Shown here in pieces: positions 1 to 11,712 of a DNA stretch of 64,000 nucleotides. The stretch lies in NCBI RefSeq assembly GCF_000242615.2, contig NZ_KI912268.1, forward strand, positions 387,229 through 451,228, read 5' to 3'. This DNA is from Holophaga foetida DSM 6591 (lineage in GTDB: Bacteria > Acidobacteriota > Holophagae > Holophagales > Holophagaceae). The notes beneath the pieces are model-generated. The model ran no database searches, was not told where the DNA came from, and saw nothing but the letters and a program-made list of their open reading frames with translations. The stretch's first letter is position 1, and each line of letters opens with the position of its first letter. Made by a program: the position numbers and the translations under genes.

Positions 1-18
1 CCGAAGCGGGTGGCCTGA
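1..18 (+). CDS. 3' end of an upstream CDS, probably the Liv permease LivM (partial)
   Basis: Only the last five codons and a TGA stop are inside the window. The stop shares its final A with the ATG of the next gene (TGATG), which indicates translational coupling. In Liv operons the gene before livG is normally the permease livM, so that identity is inferred from context only; the five visible residues carry no information. Confidence 0.35.
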   Translation, partial: PKRVA

Positions 19-788
19 TGGCCCTGCGGATCCAAGGCCTGACCAAGCGCTTCGGCGGTCTGACCTCCCTTTCCGAATTCAATCTGGAACTGGGAGAGCG
101 CGATATCCAGGGCATCATCGGGCCCAATGGCGCTGGCAAGACCACGACCTTCAATGTGATCACCGGCGTGTATCAGCCCGACCAGGGGCAGATTCTGCTG
201 GAAGACCGGGATCTCACGGGGCTTCCGCCGGATGTCATCGCCCGCGCGGGCATCGCCCGGACCTTCCAGAATGTCCGTCTATTCAAGGACATGACGGTCC
301 TGGACAACATCGCCATGGCCTTTCATGCCCGGATCGGCCATACCCTTTGGGGGGCGATTTTCCGGACCGGGAATTTCAAACGCCAGGAAGCGCGGGTACG
401 GGCCGAGAGCCTGGAACACTTGGCGCGTTTCGGGCTTGCGGACCGCTCCCAGGAATGGGCAGGCAGCCTGCCCTACGGCGAACAGAGACGGCTGGAAATC
501 GCCCGGGCCCTGGCCACAGATCCCAGGGTCCTGCTTCTGGATGAACCGGCCGCGGGCATGAATCCCAGCGAAGTGGATGAGTTGATCCGCCTGATCCGCC
601 AAGTCCATCAGGACTTTCCCTTGGCCATTCTGCTCATCGAGCATCAGATCCCTGTCGTGATGGAACTGTGCGGGCACGTCCAGGTCCTGGATTTCGGCCA
701 GACCATTGCAAACGGCGCACCCAGGGAAGTTGTGAACAATCCTCTGGTGATCGAAGCTTATCTGGGAGAGGAGGAGGTGGCGGAATGA
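18..788 (+). CDS. livG: Branched-chain amino-acid ABC transporter ATP-binding protein LivG
   Basis: This is one of the two cytoplasmic ATPases that power uptake of leucine, isoleucine, valine and related amino acids. The 256-residue length is typical. Visible motifs are Walker A GPNGAGKTT near residue 35, the LivG-type signature LPYGEQRRLEIARAL near 153 and Walker B VLLLDEPAAG near 173, followed by the switch histidine in LIEHQ. The extended region between Walker A and the signature (ARTFQNVRLFKDMTVLDNI) is characteristic of LivG rather than other ABC ATPases. The start overlaps the preceding stop, and its own stop overlaps the livF start, so the three genes are one coupled operon. The exact substrate could be another hydrophobic amino acid or an amide; the binding protein is outside the window. 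Confidence 0.93.
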   Translation: MALRIQGLTKRFGGLTSLSEFNLELGERDIQGIIGPNGAGKTTTFNVITGVYQPDQGQILLEDRDLTGLPPDVIARAGIARTFQNVRLFKDMTVLDNIAMAFHARIGHTLWGAIFRTGNFKRQEARVRAESLEHLARFGLADRSQEWAGSLPYGEQRRLEIARALATDPRVLLLDEPAAGMNPSEVDELIRLIRQVHQDFPLAILLIEHQIPVVMELCGHVQVLDFGQTIANGAPREVVNNPLVIEAYLGEEEVAE

Positions 789-1498
789 CCTGCCTGCGAC
801 TGGAAAAGCTCTCCGTTTCCTACGGTGCCATCAAGGCCTTGCGGGGAATCGATCTGGAAGTGCAGGAAGGCGAGATCGTCACCCTGCTGGGCGCCAACGG
901 CGCAGGCAAATCCACCACGCTGCGTGCGATTTCCAGCATGATCCCCACGGATGGGGGAGACATCCTTTACCAGGATCAGAGCATCAAGGACCTGCCCGCC
1001 CACAAGTTGGTGTCCATGGGGATCGCCCACGTCCCCGAGGGGCGAGGCGTCTTCCCCAATCTGACGGTTCAGGAAAACCTTGCCCTGGCGACCTGGACCA
1101 ACCGGAAAAAGGACCGGGTCCGAAGTGCCTATGAGAAGGTCTTCCAGACCTTCCCGCGCTTGGCCGAGCGTCGCACTCAGCTCGCGGGCACGCTTTCCGG
1201 TGGCGAGCAGCAGATGCTGGCCATGGGACGGGCGCTCATGACCGACTGCCGACTGATTCTCCTGGACGAGCCTTCCATGGGACTTTCCCCGCTTCTGGTC
1301 AAAGAGGTCTTCCGGACGCTTCAGGAGATCAACGCCCTGGGCTTCACTCTTCTGCTGGTGGAGCAGAATGCCCATATGGCCCTGAAGATCGCCCACCGCG
1401 CCTATGTGCTGGAGAATGGTCGCATTGTTCTGGAGGGGCCAGCCTCTGAATTGGCCAAGGATCCCCGGGTCAAGGAGGCTTACCTGGGGGGAGCTTGA
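785..1498 (+). CDS. livF: Branched-chain amino-acid ABC transporter ATP-binding protein LivF
   Basis: Second ATPase of the Liv transporter, partner of LivG. From the ATG at 785 the protein has 237 residues, the usual LivF length; an in-frame extension upstream to 668 overlaps livG and is not used. Walker A is GANGAGKST, the signature is LSGGEQQMLAMGRAL and Walker B is LILLDEPSMGL, with the switch histidine region LVEQNAHMAL typical of LivF. The start overlaps the livG stop by four bases (ATGA), showing translational coupling. The gene ends seven bases from the convergent cysteine desulfurase, and I see no clear terminator between them. Confidence 0.93.
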   Translation: MTCLRLEKLSVSYGAIKALRGIDLEVQEGEIVTLLGANGAGKSTTLRAISSMIPTDGGDILYQDQSIKDLPAHKLVSMGIAHVPEGRGVFPNLTVQENLALATWTNRKKDRVRSAYEKVFQTFPRLAERRTQLAGTLSGGEQQMLAMGRALMTDCRLILLDEPSMGLSPLLVKEVFRTLQEINALGFTLLLVEQNAHMALKIAHRAYVLENGRIVLEGPASELAKDPRVKEAYLGGA

Positions 1499-1504
1499 CT
1501 CTGT

Positions 1505-2623
1505 TCATCTCAGCCGCTGAACGATCTCCCGGGTGACCTGGATCGTCCGGGAGATCTCGGCTTCGGTGTTCTCGAAGCCCAGGGAGAAGCGCAGGGTCTG
1601 GCGGGCCTCCAGGTCCGGGATGCCCAGGGCCTTCAGGACGTAGGAGGGCTCCCGGCTTTCGGAGCTGCAGGCCGAGCCCACCGAGACGGCGATGCCCTCC
1701 AGGTCCAGGTTGAGCAGGAGGTCCGCCCCGAGGATTCCAGGCAGGCCCACGTTCACCGTGTTGGGCAGGCGCAGGGCGGGGTGACCGTGGAGCCGGAAGC
1801 CGGGGATGGAGAGCAGGCCCTCCTCCAGGCGGACTCGCAGGGCGGAAATCCCTTCGCAGTTGGCATCCATGCGCTGTCGGGCCCATTCGCAGGCCACACC
1901 GAAGCCCACGATGCCCGGGAGGTTCTCCGTCCCGGCCCGCAGGCGGCGCTCCTGGGATCCCCCCTGGATCAGAGGGCGGAGGGGCAGGGCACGTCTCACG
2001 AACAGGGCCCCCACCCCCTTGGGGCCATGGAGCTTGTGGGCCGAAAGGCTGAGGAGATCCACCCCCAGGGTCCGCACATCCAGGGGAATCCTGCCCGCCG
2101 CCTGGACGGCGTCCGTATGCACCAGGACGCCCTGGGTCCGGGCCAGGGCTGCAGCTTCGGCCAGCGGCTGGAGGGTGCCCAGATCGTTGTTGGCGGCCAT
2201 GAGCGAGAGCAGGGAGGCCCCTTCAAGCGCCCCCCCCAGCGTGTCCAGGCGCAGGATGCCCTGTTCGTCCACCGGGAGATAGGTGACCCGGGTGCCCTTG
2301 GCCTCCAGGAAGCGGCAGGTGTTGAGGATGGCCGGGTGCTCGATGACGCTGGTCACAAGGGAGCCACCGTGCTCCAGGCCGCAACGCAGTGCCTGGTTGT
2401 CCGCCTCGGTGCCGCCGCTGGTGAAGAGGATCTCTTCGGGAGAGGCATTCAGCAGGGTCGCCACCTGCTCCCGGGCGCGGTCCAGGAGTCGTCGGGCGCT
2501 CTGGCCGAAGGCGTGGACGCTGGAGGGGTTGCCGAAGCCGTCCCGGAGGCAGGCCGTCATGGCTTCCACCACCTCAGGGAGGGGCCGGGTGGTGGCGTTG
2601 TGATCAAGGTAGATGCGGTCCAT
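1505..2623 (-). CDS. Cysteine desulfurase, NifS/IscS class
   Basis: PLP enzyme that removes sulfur from L-cysteine to give alanine and an enzyme persulfide, used for Fe-S clusters, thiolated tRNA and cofactors. Family marks are the N-terminal YLDHNATT, the substrate-loop region FTSGGTEADNQA, the PLP lysine in SLSAHKLHGPKG and the catalytic cysteine in SVGSACSSES near the C terminus, so it is the class I (IscS/NifS) type. I chose the ATG at 2623 because it has a GGGGAGG ribosome site nine bases upstream; earlier in-frame ATGs would add up to 25 unlikely residues. The gene gives 372 residues. It stands alone: no iscU or nifU is next to it, so its pathway (general Fe-S versus tRNA thiolation) cannot be told from context. 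It is divergent from the carboxylase gene. Confidence 0.9.
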   Translation of the reverse strand: MDRIYLDHNATTRPLPEVVEAMTACLRDGFGNPSSVHAFGQSARRLLDRAREQVATLLNASPEEILFTSGGTEADNQALRCGLEHGGSLVTSVIEHPAILNTCRFLEAKGTRVTYLPVDEQGILRLDTLGGALEGASLLSLMAANNDLGTLQPLAEAAALARTQGVLVHTDAVQAAGRIPLDVRTLGVDLLSLSAHKLHGPKGVGALFVRRALPLRPLIQGGSQERRLRAGTENLPGIVGFGVACEWARQRMDANCEGISALRVRLEEGLLSIPGFRLHGHPALRLPNTVNVGLPGILGADLLLNLDLEGIAVSVGSACSSESREPSYVLKALGIPDLEARQTLRFSLGFENTEAEISRTIQVTREIVQRLR

Positions 2624-2740
2624 GGAAGCCATCCTCCCCTCAAAACGGGTAAGATGGAACACGGACGGACGCCGTCCCACCGTTTCCCGGCATCTCATCT
2701 CCAGGTGTTTGCCTTTCGTCTACCCGTTCCCAGGTGACCC

Positions 2741-6271
<3,531 letters not shown>

Positions 6272-6278
6272 AAAAATA

Positions 6279-6413
6279 CTTCCACCACGAAGACACGAAG
6301 GGCACGAAGAAAGGCAAAGAAAGAAAAGATGAATAATTAAAAGTTAATGCTTTTCAGCTTTTCTTTCTTTTGCTTTTCCTTTGAGTCTTGGTGCTTGGAG
6401 GTGGATCTTTTTC
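6279..6413. repeat. Intergenic palindromic repeat, 'CCACCACGAAGACAC' family, copy 1
   Basis: The left half (about 6279-6329) is built from repeated CACGAAG units and a purine-rich GAAAGAAAAG tail. The right half (about 6358-6413) is an imperfect reverse complement, running from CTTTTCTTTC to TTGGAGGTGGA. The two halves could fold into a long imperfect hairpin directly after the pyc stop. A second copy lies at 60734-60840 with the same outer sequence and the same TTTCTTTTGCTTTTC tract in the right half. The function is unknown; it could be a terminator or a spread intergenic repeat. Confidence 0.75.
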
Positions 6414-6420
6414 TTCTGAC

Positions 6421-7125
6421 TCAGTCTGGGACGGTCTTGTAGATCCTGTAGTCCGCTTCGACTGCTGCCAGATCGACATTCTTTTTGATCGAAAAAATGC
6501 CTGCTGTATCCACCTTGTCAAGGACATCCAGGTGTTCAAGCACACGGTGGTATTCCTCGCGGTTCCAGAAATCATGGATCATGATCCTGACCCTCTCGTT
6601 TCCGTGGCACGCCAGAATGGTTTTCAGGACGCATGCGACCCTGAACCTTCCATCGATCAGAATGAAGTCCAGTTCCCCGGCGTTGATGGATTTGAATACA
6701 CCGGAGGAATAACCCTCGAACAAATGATGATGATCTTCCGACTGTGGGTGGCCCCATTCTCGGGTTGGGCCTATATCGACTCGAAAAACACGCAGTCGAT
6801 GTTTCTCCTGGTTTCTTATGATGCGGTATTCACGCATGGCTTCTATCCAGTCATGGCTGGACTCAACCGTATAGACCTTTGCCTTGGATTTGATCAGGGC
6901 GCGGATCGTACTTCCACCCATGCCGAACTCAAGATAATGCTGTGATTTTTGTATCAGGTTGTCGAATAACTCGATCTCATTTTTTGACATGATGAGTCGG
7001 TACCTGCGTGGACTAGGAAGAGATCTATCCAGTTTATCTACGGTCTTTTTAATGCTTCTGATCAAATGCATGTCAGTGACGATCTCCATGGACTGCTGGA
7101 CGTTGCCTTGCTTGGGCATCGGCAT
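6421..7125 (-). CDS. SAM-dependent methyltransferase-like protein, probably acquired
   Basis: Protein of up to 234 residues. Residues about 65-95 read HYLEFGMGGSTIRAL followed by VYTVESSHDWIEAM, which looks like motif I and the acidic end of strand 2 of a Rossmann methyltransferase fold. Further on, LDFILIDGRFRVACVL resembles the motif IV region and IMIHDFWNREEYH a metal or substrate loop. Such proteins are often found near surface-glycan genes, but no such neighbours are present, so the substrate is not known. The gene is visibly richer in A and T than the genes around it and follows a palindromic repeat, both signs of transfer. The start is uncertain: ATGs at 7125, 7119, 7089 and 7071 are possible and none has a strong ribosome site. 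Confidence 0.6.
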   Translation of the reverse strand: MPMPKQGNVQQSMEIVTDMHLIRSIKKTVDKLDRSLPSPRRYRLIMSKNEIELFDNLIQKSQHYLEFGMGGSTIRALIKSKAKVYTVESSHDWIEAMREYRIIRNQEKHRLRVFRVDIGPTREWGHPQSEDHHHLFEGYSSGVFKSINAGELDFILIDGRFRVACVLKTILACHGNERVRIMIHDFWNREEYHRVLEHLDVLDKVDTAGIFSIKKNVDLAAVEADYRIYKTVPD

Positions 7126-7250
7126 CGGCGATCAGGTGACTTTGTCGCAACATTGACCGCCCGTAGTTACCGCGTGTCATGCTCTCACACGAGAGCTCGG
7201 AGGGGAAACCTGTCCTCAATCCGCAGGCCGAATGCCTGTAAGCTTGGAGG

Positions 7251-8018
7251 ATGGCCAAGATCCGCCTCGATCAACTCCTCGTGCAGCGCGGGTTCTGTGA
7301 GACCCGGGCCAAGGCCCAGGCCCGTATCCTGGCCGGGGACGTGCTGGTGGAGGACCGCCCCGTCACCAAGGCCGGCACGGCCATCGCCGAGGATGCGCCC
7401 ATCCGCCTGCGGGGGGATGCGTTGCCCTTTGTGAGCCGGGGCGGGCTCAAGCTGGTGGGGGCTCTGGATGGCTTCGGCCTGGATCCCCAGGGGCTCGTCT
7501 GCTTCGACGCCGGAGCCAGCACCGGGGGCTTCACGGACTGCCTGCTGCAGCGGGGGGCCACCCGGGTCTACTCGGTGGATGTGGGCACCAACCAGCTCCA
7601 CTGGAAGCTCCGCAGTGATGCGCGGGTGGTCTCCATGGAGCAGATGAACCTCCGGCTCTGGGATCCCGCCTCCATCCCTGAGCGCTGCGACATGCTGGTG
7701 GCGGACCTCAGCTTCATCAGCCTGCGCCTGGCCATCCCCCCCATCCTGCCGAGTCTGAAAGAGGGTGCCCAGGCCGTCCTCCTCGTGAAGCCCCAGTTCG
7801 AGGCGGGCCGGGACGATGTGGGCGCCGGGGGCATCGTGCGGGATGCGACCGTCCACGAGCGGGTGGTCCGGGAGATATGGGCCTTTTTCAGTGGCACGGA
7901 ACTGCGACCCCAGGGGCTTTTGGAGAGTCCCATCCTGGGGGGCGAAGGGAACAAGGAGTTCCTGCTGCACCTGCAGAAGGGCGGGGCGCCCAGGGACTTC
8001 CCAGGAATGCCGCAGTAA
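7251..8018 (+). CDS. tlyA: TlyA-family 2'-O-ribose rRNA methyltransferase
   Basis: TlyA-type enzymes methylate cytidine ribose in 16S and 23S rRNA, and some also show haemolysin activity. The N terminus (IRLDQLLVQRGFCETRAKAQ) is an S4 RNA-binding domain. It is followed by an FtsJ-like methyltransferase domain with the SAM motif CFDAGASTGGFTDCLL near residue 84, the strand-2 region VYSVDVGTNQLHW and the catalytic-region segments MLVADLSFISLRL and LLVKPQFEAGR. The 255-residue length is normal. GGAGG lies directly against the ATG, which is too close for a normal ribosome site, yet the N-terminal S4 sequence supports this start. A strong hairpin terminator follows at 8077. Confidence 0.92.
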   Translation: MAKIRLDQLLVQRGFCETRAKAQARILAGDVLVEDRPVTKAGTAIAEDAPIRLRGDALPFVSRGGLKLVGALDGFGLDPQGLVCFDAGASTGGFTDCLLQRGATRVYSVDVGTNQLHWKLRSDARVVSMEQMNLRLWDPASIPERCDMLVADLSFISLRLAIPPILPSLKEGAQAVLLVKPQFEAGRDDVGAGGIVRDATVHERVVREIWAFFSGTELRPQGLLESPILGGEGNKEFLLHLQKGGAPRDFPGMPQ

Positions 8019-8076
8019 AGCTGTCAGGGGCTGGGCAGGATGGCATCCTGGCTTCCGGCCCTGTTGACATCTTGGA

Positions 8077-8110
8077 GGAAGGCCCCCGAACCCGGGGGCC
8101 TTCCTTATTT
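8077..8110 (+). terminator. Rho-independent terminator after tlyA
   Basis: A perfect 12-bp stem (GGAAGGCCCCCG at 8077-8088 with its complement at 8093-8104) encloses a four-base loop and is followed by TTATTT. It lies between convergent tlyA and the iron operon and could work in both directions, although the T-rich side favours the plus strand. Confidence 0.82.
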
Positions 8111-8238
8111 CAGTGTCCGCAGGAGCAGCCCGAGCAGCCTCCCCCGCACTTGTCCTGGGGGGGCTTCTTCTGCCAGAGGCTGCGCGTGAGGTAGGCCACG
8201 GCGGCGAGAACGATCAGGACAACGACGATGGTCTGCAT
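8110..8238 (-). CDS. FeoB-associated Cys-rich membrane protein
   Basis: A 42-residue protein, too short for most gene callers. It starts MQTIVVVLIVLAAVAYL, one membrane helix, continues with a basic stretch and ends in KCGGGCSGCSCGH, a cysteine-rich tail with a GGGCSGCSC core. This helix-plus-Cys-tail form is the known small partner found directly after feoB in many bacteria, where it is thought to help FeoB-mediated iron passage, possibly by handling Fe2+ at the cytoplasmic face. GAGGAGG lies six bases before the ATG. It is the last gene of the feo operon, 49 bases after the feoB stop, and ends inside the terminator region shared with tlyA. Confidence 0.88.
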   Translation of the reverse strand: MQTIVVVLIVLAAVAYLTRSLWQKKPPQDKCGGGCSGCSCGH

Positions 8239-8287
8239 GGAAACCTCCTCATTCCTATTTGATGCCGATGGAGGGCTTCATCGGGTG

Positions 8288-10456
8288 TCATCCCAGCCCT
8301 AGGGCCCGGCCGAGGGTCACGATGAGCCAGGAGAGGACCCAGGCCAGGACCAACCCGTAGCCCACGCTGAAGCCTGTCCACCCCCAGCTCTGGGTCTCCT
8401 TGCGGATGATGCCTACCGTGCCCAGGCAGGGGATGTAGATCAGGGTGAAGACCATGAAGGCGATGGCAGTCAGGGGGGTCAACCCGGAGTTGTCCCGCAG
8501 ATTCTGCTGCAGTGGGCTGAGTTGGCCCTCTTCTCCTTCCTCTCTGGCCTGGTTGAGAACGCCCATGGTGCCCACCACGATCTCCTTGGCCACGAAACCT
8601 GCGGTGAGGGCTACGCCATCTTTCCATGCCTCGGGGCGTCTGTGATCAGGATCTAGGATGGGACGGAAGATGGGCTGAACCAGCTGGCCGAAGCGGGCGG
8701 CATAGCTGTTGTTCATGATCCGGCCCTGGTGGGCGAATTCCAGATCATCGATGGCAGCCTTTTCGGCTTCGGGAGCGAGCCCCTGGGCCTTGATCTGCTC
8801 TTCCTGCTTGTGGCGCTCGATGGCCAGGGACTTGTCGTTGATGCCCGGGTATTGGCTCAGGAACCAGATGAGGACCGCGCCCGCGAAGATCACGGTGCCT
8901 GCCTTCCTCAGGAAGATGGTCCCCTTCTCCCACATGTGGAGGATGGTGGTGCGCGGGAGTGGCATGCGGTAGGGGGGCAGCTCCATGACGAAGGGGGCCT
9001 GATCCTGGCGGAAGAGGGTCAGACGGAGCACCTTGCCCATGATGATGGCGAGGGCGAAACCCAGGACGTGCATGCCCACGATCACGAGTGCGCCATGGAA
9101 GGGGCTGAAGAAAGCCCCGGCGAAGAGGATATACACCGGCAGGCGGGCGGAGCAGGAGATGAGGGGATTCACCAGGATGGTGATGAGCCGGTCGCTGCGG
9201 GCCTCGATGGTGCGGGTTGCCTGGATGGCCGGGGCGTTGCAGCCCAGTCCCATGATGAGCGAGATGAAGCTCTTTCCGTGCAGCCCCATCTTGTGCATGA
9301 GGCGGTCCATGATGAAGGCGGCCCGGGCCATGTAGCCAGAGTCCTCCAGGAAGGAGATGCATCCCATGAGGATCATGATGACGGGCAGGAATACGACCAC
9401 GGAGCCTACGCCGGGCACAATTCCGTTCGCCAGGAGGCTGGTGAGTTCGCCCTCGGGCAGGTGGCTGCCCAGGAAGGCCTGTAGCCACTCGAATCCAGTG
9501 CCGATCCAGTCCTGAGGGTAGGCTCCCACAACGAAGGTGAGGGAGTAAACCGCCACCATGACTGCCAGGAAGATGGGGAAGCCCCAGAATCGATGGGTCA
9601 GAACCCGGTCCATGCGGGAGGATCGGTCCAGGGCGGGGGTCTCGCCGCGCTTGACGGACTCCTTGACCAGGCCCCGGGCGAAGCCGTAGCGGTACTCGGC
9701 CAGGAGGGTTGGGGCATCGGCCCCCAGGTGATCGTCGAGGAAGGCCAGACTGGACTCCAGGCGGGCCTGGATGGCTTTGCTGGCGTGGCTCCGCTCCACC
9801 ATTTCCAGGGCATCCGGTGCGCCCTCAAGGAGTCTCAGGGAGAGACGACGGGGGGGCATGGTTGCAGCCAGCTTCTCGTCCCGCGAGATCTCCAGCTCCA
9901 GCTTGGCGACCTCACCTTCGATGTCCAAGCCATAGTTGACATGGGGCATGGTTGGGGCTGAGGTTCCGGGGGCGACCTCCAGGACGGCTGCCTTAAGGGC
10001 TTCCAGCCCTTCGCCGGTACTGCCCACGGTTGTCACCACGGGGCCCCCGATGAGCTTGCGCATGGTTTCCAGGTCCAGTTCCAGGCCCTGGGCCTTGGCT
10101 TCGTCCGCCATGTTCAGCACCAGGATCATGGGCCTCTTGAGTTCCAGCAACTGGGTCGTCAGGTAGAGGTTGCGCTCCAGGTTGGTGGCGTCCACGACGT
10201 TGACGATGACATCCACTTCAGGTTCGGAGAGGTAGGAGGCGGCGATGCGCTCATCCTCGCTGCGGGCCGAGAGGGAATAGGTACCGGGAAGGTCCACCAC
10301 GGTACCCTCCTCGCCTTTCTCGAAACGGAAGGTCCCAGCCCGGCGTTCCACGGTCACACCGGGCCAGTTGCCCACGTGCTGGCGCGCTCCGGTGAGGGCA
10401 TTGAAGAGGGAGGTCTTCCCGCAGTTGGGATTGCCTGCGAGGGCGATGGTAACCAT
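8288..10456 (-). CDS. feoB: Ferrous iron transport protein B
   Basis: Inner-membrane Fe2+ transporter with an N-terminal G domain. The G1 motif GNPNCGKTSLFN starts near residue 8, G3 is DLPGTYSL near 56 and G4 is LNMADEA near 120; a GDI-like linker follows. The membrane part contains the two Gate regions, with the conserved cysteine segment LIMGLGCNAPAI near 405 and FLPVIMILMGCISFLEDSGYMARAAF. The 722-residue length is within family range. AAGGAAGG in the end of feoA serves as its ribosome site, and only three bases separate the two genes, so they are translated together. The gene lies downstream of an outer-membrane barrel and a Fur-like operator, which suggests repression when iron is sufficient. 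Confidence 0.96.
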   Translation of the reverse strand: MVTIALAGNPNCGKTSLFNALTGARQHVGNWPGVTVERRAGTFRFEKGEEGTVVDLPGTYSLSARSEDERIAASYLSEPEVDVIVNVVDATNLERNLYLTTQLLELKRPMILVLNMADEAKAQGLELDLETMRKLIGGPVVTTVGSTGEGLEALKAAVLEVAPGTSAPTMPHVNYGLDIEGEVAKLELEISRDEKLAATMPPRRLSLRLLEGAPDALEMVERSHASKAIQARLESSLAFLDDHLGADAPTLLAEYRYGFARGLVKESVKRGETPALDRSSRMDRVLTHRFWGFPIFLAVMVAVYSLTFVVGAYPQDWIGTGFEWLQAFLGSHLPEGELTSLLANGIVPGVGSVVVFLPVIMILMGCISFLEDSGYMARAAFIMDRLMHKMGLHGKSFISLIMGLGCNAPAIQATRTIEARSDRLITILVNPLISCSARLPVYILFAGAFFSPFHGALVIVGMHVLGFALAIIMGKVLRLTLFRQDQAPFVMELPPYRMPLPRTTILHMWEKGTIFLRKAGTVIFAGAVLIWFLSQYPGINDKSLAIERHKQEEQIKAQGLAPEAEKAAIDDLEFAHQGRIMNNSYAARFGQLVQPIFRPILDPDHRRPEAWKDGVALTAGFVAKEIVVGTMGVLNQAREEGEEGQLSPLQQNLRDNSGLTPLTAIAFMVFTLIYIPCLGTVGIIRKETQSWGWTGFSVGYGLVLAWVLSWLIVTLGRALGLG

Positions 10457-10459
10457 GAC

Positions 10460-10699
10460 TCAACCTTCCTTTTCGACGAAGATGCAGGCCCCCTCTTCCC
10501 GGCGAAGGGAGAGGTGGTAGCTGCGGACCAGCAGTTCCATAGGATCACCCAGGGGGGCGACTTTTTCCAGCACCAGGGTTTCCCCGCGGGTGAGGCCCAT
10601 CTCTTGAAGACGTTGCCGGATGGCAGGTTCGGCCTGGATGCTGGTCACCCTGGCCCGGTCCCCGGCCTTGAGGTCACTGAGTCGGAGTGTCGTGTTCAT
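10460..10699 (-). CDS. feoA: Ferrous iron transport protein A
   Basis: Small SH3-like cytoplasmic protein of 79 residues that acts with FeoB. It has the FeoA pattern: LSDLKAGDRARVTSI at the start, IRQRLQEMGLTRGETLVL in the middle and a C-terminal MELLVRSYHLSLRREEG segment. The gene starts one base after the stop of the outer-membrane protein gene and ends three bases before feoB, so the three form one tightly packed operon. Confidence 0.95.
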   Translation of the reverse strand: MNTTLRLSDLKAGDRARVTSIQAEPAIRQRLQEMGLTRGETLVLEKVAPLGDPMELLVRSYHLSLRREEGACIFVEKEG

Positions 10700-10700
10700 C

Positions 10701-11486
10701 CTAGTTCCCCCACAGCTTTCCGATGCGGTAGATCAACCCGGCGTTGAAGGCGAAACGTGGAGAGGCATCGGCCCAGCCCCGCTCGACGCTCATATCCACC
10801 GTCAGCTTGTCGTTGATATCGCAACTGGCAGCCAGGATGCTGCCCAGTTCCCTATCCCCCAGGTCGGACTTGGCCACCCCGTAGGTGTCCAGGGTCAGGT
10901 TCCAGCCCTGGGCGGGGGCATAGGTGATGGCGACGGAGCCCACCTTCTGGTTCGCCTTGCGGGAACCGTCCTCCACGCGGGTGCGGGCGACCCCGGCGTT
11001 GGCATCCAGAGCCCATCGCCCCATGGACCTGCTGATGGTGAAGAGCAGGGTGTCCTCGTGGTAGCCGGAGCTGAGCCCCTTGCTGACACTGGCCCTGGGC
11101 ATCAGGTGGGAATAGGCGAGACCGATGTCGGCTCCCGTCTTGTCTTGACCGGCGAAGAGGACCTGGCCTCCGATGTAGGGATCGCTCACCCCATCGTTGC
11201 CCTGGCCATCCGCATCCCGGTTCCATGCCCGTGCGGTCCAGCCGAGGCGCAGGTCCAGCCATGAACTGAGACCGAGGTTGAACTGGGCAGCGATGCCTCC
11301 CTCCCGGGTGTGGTCCTTGCCGTAACTCTGGCTTCCCCCCAATTCCAGCTCAAGGACACCCACGTCTGTGAGGCCGGCAGGGGCGGTGACGATGGATCGG
11401 ACGGCCCCTGCTTCGGGTTCCGCAGCCCGAAGGGCCGGGAAGGAGATGATGGCGGAAAGGGCTGGGATCAGGGCGAGGTGTTTCAT
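10701..11486 (-). CDS. Outer-membrane beta-barrel protein of the feo operon
   Basis: From the ATG at 11486 (CTGGAG six bases upstream) the protein has 261 residues and a signal peptide MKHLALIPALSAIISFPALRAAEP with cleavage probably after ALRAA. The rest is alternating polar and hydrophobic strands ending in aromatic or branched residues (AQFNLGLSSWLDLRLGWTAR, DIGLAYSHLM, LDANAGVART, WNLTLDTYGVAK) and a closing FAFNAGLIYRIG strand, which is how a barrel of roughly 10-14 strands looks. It resembles the broad MetA-pathway/transporter-like barrel group; no exact family is certain. It is first in the operon, one base before feoA, with a Fur-like box upstream, so a role in outer-membrane passage of ferrous iron is a reasonable inference rather than a known function. 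Confidence 0.75.
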   Translation of the reverse strand: MKHLALIPALSAIISFPALRAAEPEAGAVRSIVTAPAGLTDVGVLELELGGSQSYGKDHTREGGIAAQFNLGLSSWLDLRLGWTARAWNRDADGQGNDGVSDPYIGGQVLFAGQDKTGADIGLAYSHLMPRASVSKGLSSGYHEDTLLFTISRSMGRWALDANAGVARTRVEDGSRKANQKVGSVAITYAPAQGWNLTLDTYGVAKSDLGDRELGSILAASCDINDKLTVDMSVERGWADASPRFAFNAGLIYRIGKLWGN

Positions 11487-11519
11487 GGTGGACTCCAGGG
11501 TGAGCAGGTGGCGCCTCTC

Positions 11520-11538
11520 GTTGAGAACGAGTCTCAAT
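11520..11538 (-). promoter_or_regulatory. Fur-box-like operator for the feo operon
   Basis: GTTGAGAACGAGTCTCAAT contains the inverted repeat TTGAGA/TCTCAA and matches 13 of 19 positions of the proteobacterial Fur-type palindrome (AATGAGAATCATTCTCATT). It lies 34 bases upstream of the barrel gene start, where a repressor would block the promoter. The downstream feoA and feoB genes are classic Fur targets. No fur gene is in the window. Confidence 0.72.
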
Positions 11539-11712
11539 ATACGACGTTCGGTCGGGCCTGGGCAAGGACTTTCTTGGAAGAACTGGGCCCCTGGGGCCGT
11601 TCTTGTGGAGCTTTGTTCCCGCCGTTTCTGGAAAGCGCCTCCGAAGACAGGCCACTCGGATCATCGCCCAGGGTGCAAGGGGGCATAATGGGGCTTTCAC
11701 GCGGAGCTTCCC

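Noticed and set aside
1470..1886. Small minus-strand frame at the 3' end of the cysteine desulfurase
   Set aside because: Out-of-frame shadow of the desulfurase C terminus, rich in Pro/Gly/Arg.
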